A stretch of 25,489 nucleotides of DNA. Origin: CAZISM01 sp964541895 (GTDB lineage: Bacteria > Zhuqueibacterota > Zhuqueibacteria > Residuimicrobiales > Residuimicrobiaceae). Shown here one piece after another: positions 14,723 through 23,393 of this stretch. A program made the position numbers and the translations under genes. Location: assembly GCA_964541895.1 (NCBI GenBank), contig CAZISM010000078.1, positions 1-25,489 on the forward strand. Direction: 5' to 3'. The notes under the pieces were generated by a model that saw only the letters and a program-made list of their open reading frames with translations, did not search any database and was not told the DNA's origin. Position 1 is the stretch's first letter. Each line of letters starts with the position of its first letter.

Positions 14723-16894
14723 ATGGCGCCTAAATCTAAACACTCTTCCACCCAGCCGGACTGGCCGGCACGCCTGCTGCTGCTGTTCCAGGCTCACCCG
14801 GATACGGCTTTTAAATCCAAAGAGATAGCCCGCACCATCGCTGTGCCGCGCGATCACTACCTGACCTTGCGCAAAGAGCTGCGCCGGCTGACCCAGGAAG
14901 GCGCGATCATCAAATTGCGAAAAAATCGCTACGCCCTCGCCGCACCGGCCGCAGAGCTGAGCGGCGTGCTGCGCGTCAATTCGCAGGGATACGGCTTCAT
15001 CACGGCGGAAGACGGTCAGGAGATTTTCGTCAGTTCGAAAAACATGGGCCTGGCCCTGCACAAGGACAAGGTTCGTGTCCGCCTTCTCGCCGGCCGCATG
15101 GGCGCCAATCCAGAAGGCCAGATCGTCGCTGTCAGCGAACGGGCCCGATCCCAGATCGTCGGCACCTTTCATCGCGGCCGCCGCTACTCGTACGTGGTGC
15201 CGGACGATATCAAAATTCAGAAAGACATCCTGATCCATAACCAGGAGGCCGGTGAGGTCCAGGACGGCGAAAAAGTGGTGGTCGCCATCGAAGAGTGGGA
15301 GCACGAACAACTCAATCCCACCGGCCGCATCCTGCGCATTCTGGGCTTTGCCGATGAGCCCGGCGTTGACATTCTCTCCATTGTGCATGGCTTTGAACTG
15401 CAATCCGACTTTCCCGAAGCCGTGCTGCAGGCCTGCGAACCGCTGTCTGAAGAGATCCCCGCCGAAGAGTACGCCCGCCGTCTGGATATGCGCCAGACCG
15501 TGACGTTTACCATTGACCCGCAGGATGCCAAGGATTTTGACGACGCCCTCTCTTTGCAGAGGCTGGCCAACGGCCATTGGCAGGTGGGCGTCCACATCGC
15601 TGATGTCAGTTATTATGTGGCGCCGCAATCCATAGTCGACCAGGAGGCGCAAAAGCGGGGCACTTCAGTCTATCTGGTGGATCGGGTCATTCCCATGCTG
15701 CCGGAAAAACTGTCCAATCGCCTGTGCAGCCTGGCCCCCGGTTCGGATAAACTCTGCTACTCGGTTCTGGTCGAGTTGACCGGCCACGCCCATGTGGTGG
15801 ATTACCAGTTTAAAAAGACCGTGATTCGCAGTCACAAACGCTTTACCTACGAAGAGGCGCAGCAGGTTCTCGACGGCACCTTGCCGAGCCCGTTCGCCGA
15901 TACCCTGCATGAGATGTGGCAGCTGGTCCGCCACCTGCTCGCAGAACGGCAAAAGCGCGGCAGCATCGATTTCGAAAGCAGCGAGATCAAGGTCATTCTG
16001 GACCAAAACGGCAAACCGGTGCAACTGCAAAAACGGCAACGGCTCGACAGCCACCGCCTGATCGAAGAGTTCATGCTCCTGGCCAACATGACCGTGGCGC
16101 GCCATATCGGCCTGGTTCTGACAGAAAAGTTGAACCAGGAATTGCCGTTTGTCTACCGCATACACGACAAGCCGGAGCGCACGGATGTGAAAGAGCTGCT
16201 GGCATTGGCGGCGATATTCGGTGTCCAGACCACGGCACCCACGCGCCTGACGCCGCACTACTTCCAGCGACTGTCGCAGCAGTTCCTGGCCCATGCAGCC
16301 GCCACGGTCCTCCAGGACGCTTTGCTCCGCACCATGGCCAAGGCAAAATACAGCACCGAAAACGTCGGCCACTTTGGCCTGGCCTATAAATATTACACCC
16401 ATTTCACCTCGCCCATCCGCCGCTATCCCGACCTTTTGGTGCACAGACTGCTGCACGCCTGGACCAACGAACAGTCGGCCCCTGTCAACCCGATGCAACT
16501 GCAGAGCCTCTGCCGGCTGTGCAGCGAAAACGAAGTGCGCGCCCAGGAAGCGGAACGGGCTTCTATCAAAATGAAACAACTGGAATTTCTGGAAGCCCAC
16601 ATCGGCGAAATATTTACCGGATTTATTTCGCGCATTGTCGGGTTCGGCTTTTTTGTCACTTTGCCGGAATTCCTCATCGATGGCCTGGTGCACGTGTCGG
16701 GGCTCAGGGACGATTACTATGTGTTCGATGCTAAAAAAATGCGCCTGACCGGTGAACGGCGGGGCGGCAGCTATACCCTGGGCGAGCGGGTGCGGGTTCA
16801 GATTAGCCGTATTGACCGGAATGAACGGCTGGTAGATTTTGTTCTGCAAAGTAAGGAACAGGCCCCAACCAGCAAACAACGCAAAAAACGATGA
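14723..16894 (+). CDS. rnr: Ribonuclease R (3'-5' exoribonuclease)
   Basis: Processive exoribonuclease of the RNB/VacB family that degrades structured RNA and takes part in rRNA and mRNA turnover. It has 723 residues from the ATG at 14723 (AAAGG 11 nt upstream); an in-frame GTG at 14711 would add four. An N-terminal winged-helix region (about 15-75) precedes two cold-shock-type OB folds (VLRVNSQGYGFITAED marks the first). The RNB catalytic domain has the acidic cluster TIDPQDAKDFDDAL (about 263-276), HIADVSYYV, SNRLCSLAPG and HFTSPIRRYPDLLVHR. A C-terminal S1 domain with GFISRIVGFGFFV and LVHVSGL is followed by a short basic tail. The stop overlaps the start of the next gene (ATGA), so the two are translationally coupled. 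Confidence 0.97.
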   Translation: MAPKSKHSSTQPDWPARLLLLFQAHPDTAFKSKEIARTIAVPRDHYLTLRKELRRLTQEGAIIKLRKNRYALAAPAAELSGVLRVNSQGYGFITAEDGQEIFVSSKNMGLALHKDKVRVRLLAGRMGANPEGQIVAVSERARSQIVGTFHRGRRYSYVVPDDIKIQKDILIHNQEAGEVQDGEKVVVAIEEWEHEQLNPTGRILRILGFADEPGVDILSIVHGFELQSDFPEAVLQACEPLSEEIPAEEYARRLDMRQTVTFTIDPQDAKDFDDALSLQRLANGHWQVGVHIADVSYYVAPQSIVDQEAQKRGTSVYLVDRVIPMLPEKLSNRLCSLAPGSDKLCYSVLVELTGHAHVVDYQFKKTVIRSHKRFTYEEAQQVLDGTLPSPFADTLHEMWQLVRHLLAERQKRGSIDFESSEIKVILDQNGKPVQLQKRQRLDSHRLIEEFMLLANMTVARHIGLVLTEKLNQELPFVYRIHDKPERTDVKELLALAAIFGVQTTAPTRLTPHYFQRLSQQFLAHAAATVLQDALLRTMAKAKYSTENVGHFGLAYKYYTHFTSPIRRYPDLLVHRLLHAWTNEQSAPVNPMQLQSLCRLCSENEVRAQEAERASIKMKQLEFLEAHIGEIFTGFISRIVGFGFFVTLPEFLIDGLVHVSGLRDDYYVFDAKKMRLTGERRGGSYTLGERVRVQISRIDRNERLVDFVLQSKEQAPTSKQRKKR

Positions 16895-17589
16895 CTATCA
16901 CCCTTGAACACCGCCAGGAAATTGCCCGCGATACCTGGGAATTTCTATTCAGTAAACCGACAGAGGCTGCCAACTTGGCGGGGCAACACATCAATCTGAA
17001 GGTGCCGGAACTGCTCTATCCGGATCGCAAAGGGCCGCGGCGCACGTTTACGCTGGCATCCTCGCCCCGGGAAGAGCGCTGGCGCATCGCTACGCGCCTC
17101 ACCGGCAGTGGTTATAAACAAACACTGCTGGAAATGCCCCTGGCAAGCGCGTGCGAATACATCGGACCGCGCGGTGACATGACTCTGCGGTCCGAAGCCG
17201 AAGCGCTGGTATTCATCGCCGGCGGCATCGGCATCACCCCTTTTCGCAGTATGGCGCTGGCCTGGCAACAGGCGCCCCGGCAGCCGCTGACGCTATTTTA
17301 TGCCAACGGTGACCTGGCCGGGATGGCCTATCGATCGCTGTTTTCAGAAATAGACGATAAACGATTCACCTTTGTGCCGACTCTTACGGGAGAGAAGCAA
17401 AGCACCTGGAACGGCGAGACCCGTCCCTTGTCGATCGGCCTGTTCAAAGAGCATGTCGCCGAGTTGACCAAACCGATATTCTATCTGGCCGGGCCGCCGG
17501 CCTTGGTGACCGACTTGACGGCAGCCCTGCGCAACAACGGCGTGCCGGAAACACAGATCCTCTCTGAATCGTTTTACGGATATGCCTGA
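16891..17589 (+). CDS. Stand-alone FAD/NAD(P)-binding oxidoreductase (ferredoxin-reductase-like)
   Basis: Flavoprotein reductase of 232 residues consisting only of the FNR-type module. The FAD-binding barrel has RTFTLASSP (51-59), the flavin-binding RxFxLASS pattern. The NAD(P)-binding domain has FIAGGIGITPFRSM (108-121), FYLAGPPALV and the C-terminal SESFYGYA. There is no [2Fe-2S] ferredoxin domain, transmembrane segment or extra electron-transfer module, so a separate partner protein is needed. The ATG at 16891 overlaps the stop of rnr by four bases; no independent promoter is apparent. Co-expression with an exoribonuclease is not an obvious pairing. Physiological partner and substrate are unknown; the fold is clear. 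Confidence 0.9.
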   Translation: MTITLEHRQEIARDTWEFLFSKPTEAANLAGQHINLKVPELLYPDRKGPRRTFTLASSPREERWRIATRLTGSGYKQTLLEMPLASACEYIGPRGDMTLRSEAEALVFIAGGIGITPFRSMALAWQQAPRQPLTLFYANGDLAGMAYRSLFSEIDDKRFTFVPTLTGEKQSTWNGETRPLSIGLFKEHVAELTKPIFYLAGPPALVTDLTAALRNNGVPETQILSESFYGYA

Positions 17590-17646
17590 TTTTTCAATGT
17601 CAGTTAATCGCCTGCTCTGTCGTATGTAACGCAGGAGGAAACACCC

Positions 17647-19011
17647 ATGCGTCGTGGACTCTATCTCATCGTGCTGTTCGTGCTATTGCTCATGTTCAGT
17701 GCCGCTTTTCGTCCGGCTTTAGTGCCGCAGGTCGTGGAAAATGAGGTCATTGTCAAGTTCGCTCCTGCGATTTCAGCCTCTTCCATCCAATCTGTTCTAA
17801 CCGCACTCAACGCCAAAACTATCGACATGATTCCCGCCCTCGGCGTGCGTCAGATCAAACTGCCGGCCACCCTTTCCATCAGCCAGGCGGTATCCGAACT
17901 GAAAAAATCTCCGCAGGTTCTCTATGCAGAACCCAATTACATCTGCCATGCCTATATTAAACCCAACGATCCGCTCTTCGCCCGATTATGGGGCCTGGAG
18001 AACACCGGCCAGGACGGCGGTCAATCCGGCGCCGATATCAACGCCACCGCCGCCTGGAACAGCGGCACCGGCAGCGCCGGCGTCGTGGTGGGGATCATCG
18101 ACAGCGGCATGGATTACAGGCATGAAGATTTAAAGGCCAATGTGTTTACCAACAGCAGTGAAGACGCCTGGAGCGATCCTCTCAACCCTGCGACCGGCAA
18201 TAAAATAGATGACGACCACAACGGCTATGTGGACGACTGGAAAGGGTGGAATTTCGTCAACAACACCAACGATCCCGTTGACGATAACAGCCACGGCACC
18301 CACGTGGCTGGAACCATCGGCGCCGCAGGTAACAACGGCGTCGGCGTCACCGGTGTCTGCTGGCAGATTCGCCTGCTGCCGCTGAAATTCCTCAATGCCA
18401 ATGGCGACGGCAACACCTACAACGCGGCCAAGGCCATAACCTATGCCGCCGACCTGAAGGTTAAAATTTTGAACAACAGCTGGGGCGGCACCGATAACGC
18501 CACCTATTTGCTGGAAGCCGTGCAGTATGCCGCCGACAAAGGGGTCCTGTTCGTTGCCGCCGCCGGCAACGACGGCCTCAACACCGACGAATATCCCAAC
18601 TATCCTGCCTGCTATGAAGTGGGCAACATCATCTCCGTAGCCGCGTCCGACCAGTCCGACCAGCGCGCCCTGTGGGGCGGAGAAGACAATCCATCGGACG
18701 AATGCGGTTTTACCTGCAACAATGTCATGGCCGCTACACCCGGCTCCAACTATGGGCCGCACAGCGTCGATCTTGCCGCACCTGGCAAAGGCATCTGGAG
18801 CACTGTTCCCGGCGGCTATGCCCGTTTTGACGGCACCTCCATGGCCTCGCCGCATGTAGCCGGCGCCGCTGCCTTGATCTGGAGCAAATATCCCGGATTG
18901 AGCAGCTCTCAGGTTCGAGACCGTCTTTTTGCCAACGTAGATCAAGTCGCCGGCTTTACCGGTGTGGTCGCTACCAACGGCCGCTTGAACCTCTTCAAAG
19001 CCATGCAATAA
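17647..19011 (+). CDS. Secreted subtilisin-family (S8) serine protease with N-terminal propeptide
   Basis: Exported endopeptidase of 454 residues. A signal peptide (about residues 1-21) precedes a propeptide (about 28-105) with the fervidolysin-like opening ENEVIVKFAP and ending near VLYAEPNY. The catalytic domain carries D152 (VGIIDSGMDYRHEDL), H216 (DNSHGTHVAGTIG), the oxyanion N308 (AAAGNDG) and S398 (GTSMASPHVAGAAA), so it should be active. An insertion of about 25 residues lies between SDQSDQRA and SNYGPHSVDLAAPG, with two cysteines (C353, C357). There is no C-terminal sorting or anchor domain. The ATG at 17647 has an excellent ribosome-binding site (CAGGAGGAAAC). A second, different S8 gene lies downstream. 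Confidence 0.95.
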   Translation: MRRGLYLIVLFVLLLMFSAAFRPALVPQVVENEVIVKFAPAISASSIQSVLTALNAKTIDMIPALGVRQIKLPATLSISQAVSELKKSPQVLYAEPNYICHAYIKPNDPLFARLWGLENTGQDGGQSGADINATAAWNSGTGSAGVVVGIIDSGMDYRHEDLKANVFTNSSEDAWSDPLNPATGNKIDDDHNGYVDDWKGWNFVNNTNDPVDDNSHGTHVAGTIGAAGNNGVGVTGVCWQIRLLPLKFLNANGDGNTYNAAKAITYAADLKVKILNNSWGGTDNATYLLEAVQYAADKGVLFVAAAGNDGLNTDEYPNYPACYEVGNIISVAASDQSDQRALWGGEDNPSDECGFTCNNVMAATPGSNYGPHSVDLAAPGKGIWSTVPGGYARFDGTSMASPHVAGAAALIWSKYPGLSSSQVRDRLFANVDQVAGFTGVVATNGRLNLFKAMQ

Positions 19012-19359
19012 ATTTCCGCCCATACCCGGAGGATGGAGCAGCCGGCCTTGCCGGGCAGGTAGAGCAGCTTCACCTCCACGCTTCAGCGCGCCTTTTGCCA
19101 CATGGCCGCTTCGGGACCATCCTGACACCTTCCTTGTGCAGGTTGGGTTACAGGGGTCACCCTGCAGTGACAACGCTGACAGACCGCTTGTGTTCACAGG
19201 TAGTCCCCGCGCCGGCCAATGCTAGCTATCTATAATATTATCAATCTAGCATCAACTCCTTCCCTTAAACCTCCTTCAGGGCATGTCTGGTACAGTTTTT
19301 GAAACATAAACAGCGTGCACCATCTCTGAAAACCCATTAACCCGGGATCCATTTCAATT
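19012..19359. other. 348-bp gene-free stretch between the two protease genes
   Basis: No coding region with a plausible start and ribosome-binding site was found on either strand. Visible pieces: a short GC hairpin CCGGC-CTT-GCCGG (19042-19054) without a T-tract; CAGGG-GTCA-CCCTG at about 19152-19165; and an AT-rich core TATAATATTAT (19231-19241) flanked by a 5-bp inverted repeat GCTAG/CTAGC (19221-19225, 19246-19250). TATAAT could be a -10 for the downstream gene but has no recognisable -35. The region may be a long leader. Confidence 0.5.
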
Positions 19360-21735
19360 TTGTATACTCTTAAATCCATACCGCTTGCCGGTGTTCTGCT
19401 CGTTTGCGCAGCGGCGCTTTTCGCCCAGACCGGCAACGAAACCAGCAGGCGCCATTTAGCCACCCTGGCTAAAAATTTTCGTGACCAATTGCGTCAGGAA
19501 CGAAAATATGCCGAAACGTTGGTATCAACGAAAAAATGGGAAAGCAAAGGTGAGCTGGCAGAGCACGGATTGTTTGAAATACAGCGCATCTGGCAGGGCA
19601 CGCCCCTCTATTATGTTACCCACAATCTCAACGCCGCTCGCACTGTTTCCGCCGATCAACTCTGGCCGGGAGGCCGCACCGACCTGGAACTGGACGGAGC
19701 GGGAATCAGCATCGCTTTGTGGGATGGTGCCGGTGTTCTCACCTCGCATCAGGAATTTGGCAACCGTGCGCAACAGATTGACAAGCCCGCTTCGCTGGGT
19801 TATCACGCCACCCATATCGCCGGCACTCTGATAGCACAGGGCATCAACAGCAACGCCAGAGGCATGGCGCCGCAGGCGTTGTTGCAGGTGTATGACTGGA
19901 ATTCCGATTTGGCTGAAATGGCGGATGCGGCGGCCGAGGGGTTGCTGATTTCCACCCATAGTTACGGCTACCTGGCCGGCTGGGTCTATAATTATAAAAA
20001 CGACGGCAAATGGGCCTGGCTGGGTTCACCGGAGATAGCCGCCAGCGAAGATTATCTCTTTGGTTTTTACACCGATGGGTGTCGACAATGGGACCAGGTG
20101 GCTTCGGTCGCCCCCCACTATCTCATCGTGGTCGCCGCCGGCAACGATCGTGACGATTATGGGCCGGTTGTTGGTGACTCTTATTGGGTGCGCGATCAGG
20201 TCAGCTGGAGCTTGAGCCAGATCTATCGCAAGCCGGACGGAAATTTTGATTGCATCGCCGGCCCTGCGGTGTGCAAAAACGTTCTCACCGTCGGCGCTAT
20301 TTATGATCTGAACAACGGCTATACTCGGCCCGGCGATGTGGAAATGGCCAGCTTTAGTGGTTGGGGACCAACCGATGACGGCCGTATCAAACCGGACCTG
20401 GTGGCCAACGGCATTGATCTCTATTCCACCTCCTCCCTGGGCACATCGCAATACGGTCTGCTTTCCGGCACCTCCATGGCCGCCCCAAACGCAGCCGGCG
20501 CACTTGCCCTGCTCCAGCAGCTGTATCACAGAAACACCGGCCAGTTCCTGCGTGCCGAAGCTTTGAAAGCGGTCGCCATTCACACGGCCGACGAAGCCGG
20601 ACCCAATCCCGGACCCGATTACGGCCATGGCTGGGGCGTGCTCAACGCTGCCCATGCGGCACAGCTCATCGAATCGATCCAAACACAACCCGATCACCTC
20701 ATCGCCGCCACCTTGTATCAGGGTGAGCGTTTTCAACAGCTGCTGCAGAGTGACGGCCGCTCGCCCATCAAAGCCACCATCGTCTGGACCGATCCGGCCG
20801 GAACCGTGCCGCTTAAATCCCTTGATCCACCCAGCCCCATGCTGGTCAACGACCTTGATGTGCGGCTAAGCAGACAAACGGACGGCCTCCTCTACTACCC
20901 CTGGGTGCTTGATCGCGTCAACCCGTCGCAGGCAGCGGTTCAGACGGATAATCGCATCGATAATGTCGAACAGATCCAGATCGCAGCGCCGGCAGCGGGT
21001 CTGTACACACTCACCGTTTCCCATAAGGGAATGTTACAAAACGAGCAGCAATCCTTTGCCCTGGTTTGCACGGGCACGACCTTGCCGCTGCAGCCGGCCT
21101 TCCTGCAGCTTAAAGTCTGGCTTCAGGGAGCGTTCTCGCCTGGGTCCCAGCAGATGACCGCGGTATTGAACGCAGAACGGCTGCTTCCCCTGCAATCGCC
21201 CTATGCGGCGGCCCCTGCCCAGGTTACAGCACTGACCGCCGACATGGTGGACTGGCTGCTGATCGAACTGCAAAACAGCACAACCTATGAAAGCGTTATC
21301 AGCAAAAGTGTGCTCTTGCGTCAGGACGGCATGGTGGTGGATCCAGCCACCCTGTCGACCTCTCTGGCTCTGGCGGTCCCGGCCGGCAGCTACAACATTG
21401 TGGTCCATCACCGCAACCATTTACCGATCCGGAGCAGCCGCTGCCAATATTTCAGCAACGGCATCACAACCATTTGGGATACATCGCTGGCCGGACAAGC
21501 CAGCGGCCAGGACGGCATGGCCCAACTGAGCCCGTCGGTCTATGGCCTGTGGACCGGCGATCTTGACCGTGACGGCCAGGTGACGCTGCTCGACCGCGAC
21601 ATCTGGTATGAAGCCGCCGGCCGCGCCGTCGACGGCTATGCCCTGACGGATATTAACCTGGACGGTCAGGTCACCACCGCCGATTTCCGTTACCTTCACC
21701 ACAACGTCCGCTTGCTGGCCCGGAAAGGATTCTAG
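19360..21735 (+). CDS. Secreted S8 serine protease with C-terminal dockerin-like Ca-binding repeats
   Basis: Exported subtilase of 791 residues, distinct from its neighbour. After a signal peptide (about 1-22) comes an N-terminal region to about 110, then the S8 domain with D122 (ISIALWDGAGV), H149 (GYHATHIAGTLIA), N262 (VVAAGND) and S372 (SGTSMAAPNAAGALALL), so the triad is complete. A beta-sandwich proprotein-convertase-like region (about 460-590) and a further domain follow. The segment IVVHHRNHLPI precedes two Ca-loops, DLDRDGQVTLLD (from 734) and DINLDGQVTTAD (from 764), a dockerin-like pair at the very end. No type IX sorting domain follows. The only conventional start after the upstream in-frame stop is TTG at 19360, and no strong ribosome-binding site is visible, so the start is less certain than the rest. 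Confidence 0.9.
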   Translation: MYTLKSIPLAGVLLVCAAALFAQTGNETSRRHLATLAKNFRDQLRQERKYAETLVSTKKWESKGELAEHGLFEIQRIWQGTPLYYVTHNLNAARTVSADQLWPGGRTDLELDGAGISIALWDGAGVLTSHQEFGNRAQQIDKPASLGYHATHIAGTLIAQGINSNARGMAPQALLQVYDWNSDLAEMADAAAEGLLISTHSYGYLAGWVYNYKNDGKWAWLGSPEIAASEDYLFGFYTDGCRQWDQVASVAPHYLIVVAAGNDRDDYGPVVGDSYWVRDQVSWSLSQIYRKPDGNFDCIAGPAVCKNVLTVGAIYDLNNGYTRPGDVEMASFSGWGPTDDGRIKPDLVANGIDLYSTSSLGTSQYGLLSGTSMAAPNAAGALALLQQLYHRNTGQFLRAEALKAVAIHTADEAGPNPGPDYGHGWGVLNAAHAAQLIESIQTQPDHLIAATLYQGERFQQLLQSDGRSPIKATIVWTDPAGTVPLKSLDPPSPMLVNDLDVRLSRQTDGLLYYPWVLDRVNPSQAAVQTDNRIDNVEQIQIAAPAAGLYTLTVSHKGMLQNEQQSFALVCTGTTLPLQPAFLQLKVWLQGAFSPGSQQMTAVLNAERLLPLQSPYAAAPAQVTALTADMVDWLLIELQNSTTYESVISKSVLLRQDGMVVDPATLSTSLALAVPAGSYNIVVHHRNHLPIRSSRCQYFSNGITTIWDTSLAGQASGQDGMAQLSPSVYGLWTGDLDRDGQVTLLDRDIWYEAAGRAVDGYALTDINLDGQVTTADFRYLHHNVRLLARKGF

Positions 21736-21791
21736 ATCCGGTTCGCACACCGGGCTCTTGCTTGCGACCACTCCAGGTTGAGAAAAATCCC

Positions 21792-21820
21792 TTGCTTTTT
21801 AGACGCACTTTTTCTAATAT
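21792..21820 (+). promoter_or_regulatory. Predicted promoter of the outer-membrane protein gene
   Basis: TTGCTT (21792-21797), a 17-bp spacer and TAATAT (21815-21820), about 50 bp upstream of the ATG at 21869. An alternative -10 TATAAA begins a few bases downstream. The surrounding sequence is markedly AT-rich compared with the genes. Confidence 0.5.
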
Positions 21821-21868
21821 AAATTATTCTATGCATCAGAGTTATTCAGGCACGGCGGAGGTAACATC

Positions 21869-22504
21869 ATGAAGTGCAAAGTACTGATTTTGAGTTTGTT
21901 GCTTGTGGCGGGGCTGACAGCGAGCGGCTGGGCGCAACGCGGTATGCTCGGTGTTCATGCCGGCTACATGAATCCCAAAGACACCAAAAGCGGCCTGGTG
22001 GTGGGCGGCAACTGGGGCACATCCGTGGACGAATCGGTTGCCATCGGTATTGGCTTTGACGTGTTCCACACCTCCTACACGGACGAAACCCGTGTGGCCA
22101 TGGAAACAGCCAACGGCATGACCACCAAAACCTATATGACCGAACTGGAATACAATCGCACCATTTTGCCGCTGATGGCGGAAATCGATGTCAAAATTCC
22201 CATGGGACGTTATATGGGTTATCTGCTTCGCGGTGGCCTGGGCTACTCGTTCCTGTGGAGCAAAGAAAAAAATTACGAAAAAAAGAGCAATGAAACGCGC
22301 AGCTACAACGGCTTTACCTGGCAAGCCGGCGCCGGCCTCTATTACGACATCGGCAGCCGTTCCACGTTTCTGGTCGATCTGTTTTACACCAACGGCACGG
22401 TCAGCCGCGACGTCAAGAGTTCCACCGCCGGCCTGCCGGTTGAGGAACGGGTCGATCTTTCCGGACTCGGCGTGCGCGTCGGTGTATTGCTCAATTTGAG
22501 ATAA
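21869..22504 (+). CDS. Small outer-membrane beta-barrel protein
   Basis: Protein of 211 residues with a signal peptide (about 1-22, ending GWAQ). The mature part has regularly alternating hydrophobic/polar strands, for example MLGVHAGYM, GLVVGGNWGT, VAIGIGFDVFHTSY, GYLLRGGLGYSFLW, FTWQAGAGLYYDIG, STFLVDLFYT and a final GLGVRVGVLLNLR. This pattern fits an eight-stranded OmpA/OmpX-type or OprF-like porin fold, typical of 'outer membrane beta-barrel' proteins. The C-terminal strand ends in Arg rather than the more usual Phe. The ATG at 21869 has GGCGGAGG upstream; an intrinsic terminator follows 21 bp after the stop, so it is probably monocistronic. Function unknown. Confidence 0.8.
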   Translation: MKCKVLILSLLLVAGLTASGWAQRGMLGVHAGYMNPKDTKSGLVVGGNWGTSVDESVAIGIGFDVFHTSYTDETRVAMETANGMTTKTYMTELEYNRTILPLMAEIDVKIPMGRYMGYLLRGGLGYSFLWSKEKNYEKKSNETRSYNGFTWQAGAGLYYDIGSRSTFLVDLFYTNGTVSRDVKSSTAGLPVEERVDLSGLGVRVGVLLNLR

Positions 22505-22525
22505 CGAAACCATAGAATACCATTC

Positions 22526-22556
22526 AAAAAAGACGTCCGGTTCGGACGTCTTTTTT
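22526..22556 (+). terminator. Intrinsic terminator after the outer-membrane protein gene
   Basis: A perfect 14-bp stem (22526-22539 with 22543-22556: AAAAAAGACGTCCG and its complement), loop GTT, with the 3' arm ending in TTTTTT. The A-rich 5' arm makes it usable on both strands. It ends 12 bp before the rhomboid start codon. Confidence 0.93.
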
Positions 22557-22568
22557 GTAACTGACCCC

Positions 22569-23393
22569 ATGTTAAAACACTCTTTTCGTATGGGATTCGG
22601 CACGCCCTGGACCCCGATGGTTCGGTTGCTGATCCTGATCAACAGTGCGGTATATCTTGTCCAGGTTCTGACGACGCGCAGCGGCGTCATCGAATCGTAT
22701 TTTGCCTTGTGGCCAGACCGGGTGGTGAGCCAACTCGCCTTTTGGCAGTTGCTCACCTACATGTTCCTGCACGGCTCGCTGTTCCATGTTTTGTTCAACA
22801 TGTTTGCCCTGTGGATGTTCGGCTCGGATGTGGAACGCAGCATGGGCCCAACCCGTTTTCTCTGGTATTATCTGACCACCGGCATCGGGGCTGCGCTTTT
22901 TCATATGGCGTTCAACTGGGACAGCCTGACACCGGTGTTGGGCGCCTCCGGCGCCATCTATGGCATCCTGGTGGCCTTTGCCGTACTGTGGCCCGAACGG
23001 GAAATTACCTTGCTGCTCTTTTTTGTTCTTCCGGTTCACCTCAAGGCTAAATACCTGGCCGGCATATTTATGGTCATCGCCCTGCTCTCCGGCCTGCAGA
23101 GCGAGCTCAACGGCAGCGACGGCGTGGCGCATCTGGCGCACCTGGGCGGCGGTCTGGTGGGATTTCTCCTGTTGCGTGGAACGAACGTGCTGCGCTCCTG
23201 GACCTTTGAACTGCAAAAGCGCTGGCAATGGCGCCAAATGGCCAGGCAGCGCAAGCGCCAGGCGCAGAAAAATGAAAACCGAATCGAGATCGATGCCCTG
23301 CTCGATAAAATCAATCAGGTTGGCTACGAAAATCTGACCGCCAAAGAAAAGGCTTCGCTCAAAAAAGCGGCCGAACAGTTATCGGATGAATAA
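22569..23393 (+). CDS. Rhomboid family intramembrane serine protease
   Basis: Polytopic membrane protease of 274 residues that cleaves transmembrane segments. About six transmembrane helices are visible. The family's catalytic dyad is present as GASGAIYG (S127) and AHLAHLGGGLVGF (H191), with the HxxxN motif FHVLFNM (H73, N77). The loop-1 region has the common WQLLTYMFLHGS. A basic linker (about 218-238) leads to a short C-terminal cytoplasmic tail (about 239-274, IDALLDKINQVGYENLTAKEK), a helical module often attached to rhomboids of this type. The ATG at 22569 has no clear ribosome-binding site; ATG 22590 is an alternative. The stop overlaps the start of the amidase gene by eight bases. Confidence 0.94.
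   Translation: MLKHSFRMGFGTPWTPMVRLLILINSAVYLVQVLTTRSGVIESYFALWPDRVVSQLAFWQLLTYMFLHGSLFHVLFNMFALWMFGSDVERSMGPTRFLWYYLTTGIGAALFHMAFNWDSLTPVLGASGAIYGILVAFAVLWPEREITLLLFFVLPVHLKAKYLAGIFMVIALLSGLQSELNGSDGVAHLAHLGGGLVGFLLLRGTNVLRSWTFELQKRWQWRQMARQRKRQAQKNENRIEIDALLDKINQVGYENLTAKEKASLKKAAEQLSDE

Noticed and set aside
15665..16879. Minus-strand open frame of 404 codons opposite rnr
   Set aside because: Mirror frame of a GC-rich gene with strong codon bias; the plus strand carries all RNase R motifs.
18130..19197. Long minus-strand open frame (355 codons) opposite the first subtilase
   Set aside because: Its opposite strand encodes a complete S8 triad. The product is Gly/Val/Ala-rich low-information sequence with no domain, and its start has no ribosome-binding site.
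21544..21735. Cellulosome dockerin
   Set aside because: The two Ca-loops are dockerin-like, but the partner domains, protease context and lack of any cohesin in the window favour a Bacteroidota-style C-terminal module.
21842..22756. Minus-strand open frame of 304 codons across the barrel gene, terminator and rhomboid start
   Set aside because: It would cross a strong hairpin terminator and two plus-strand genes with signal peptide and rhomboid motifs; no start signal.
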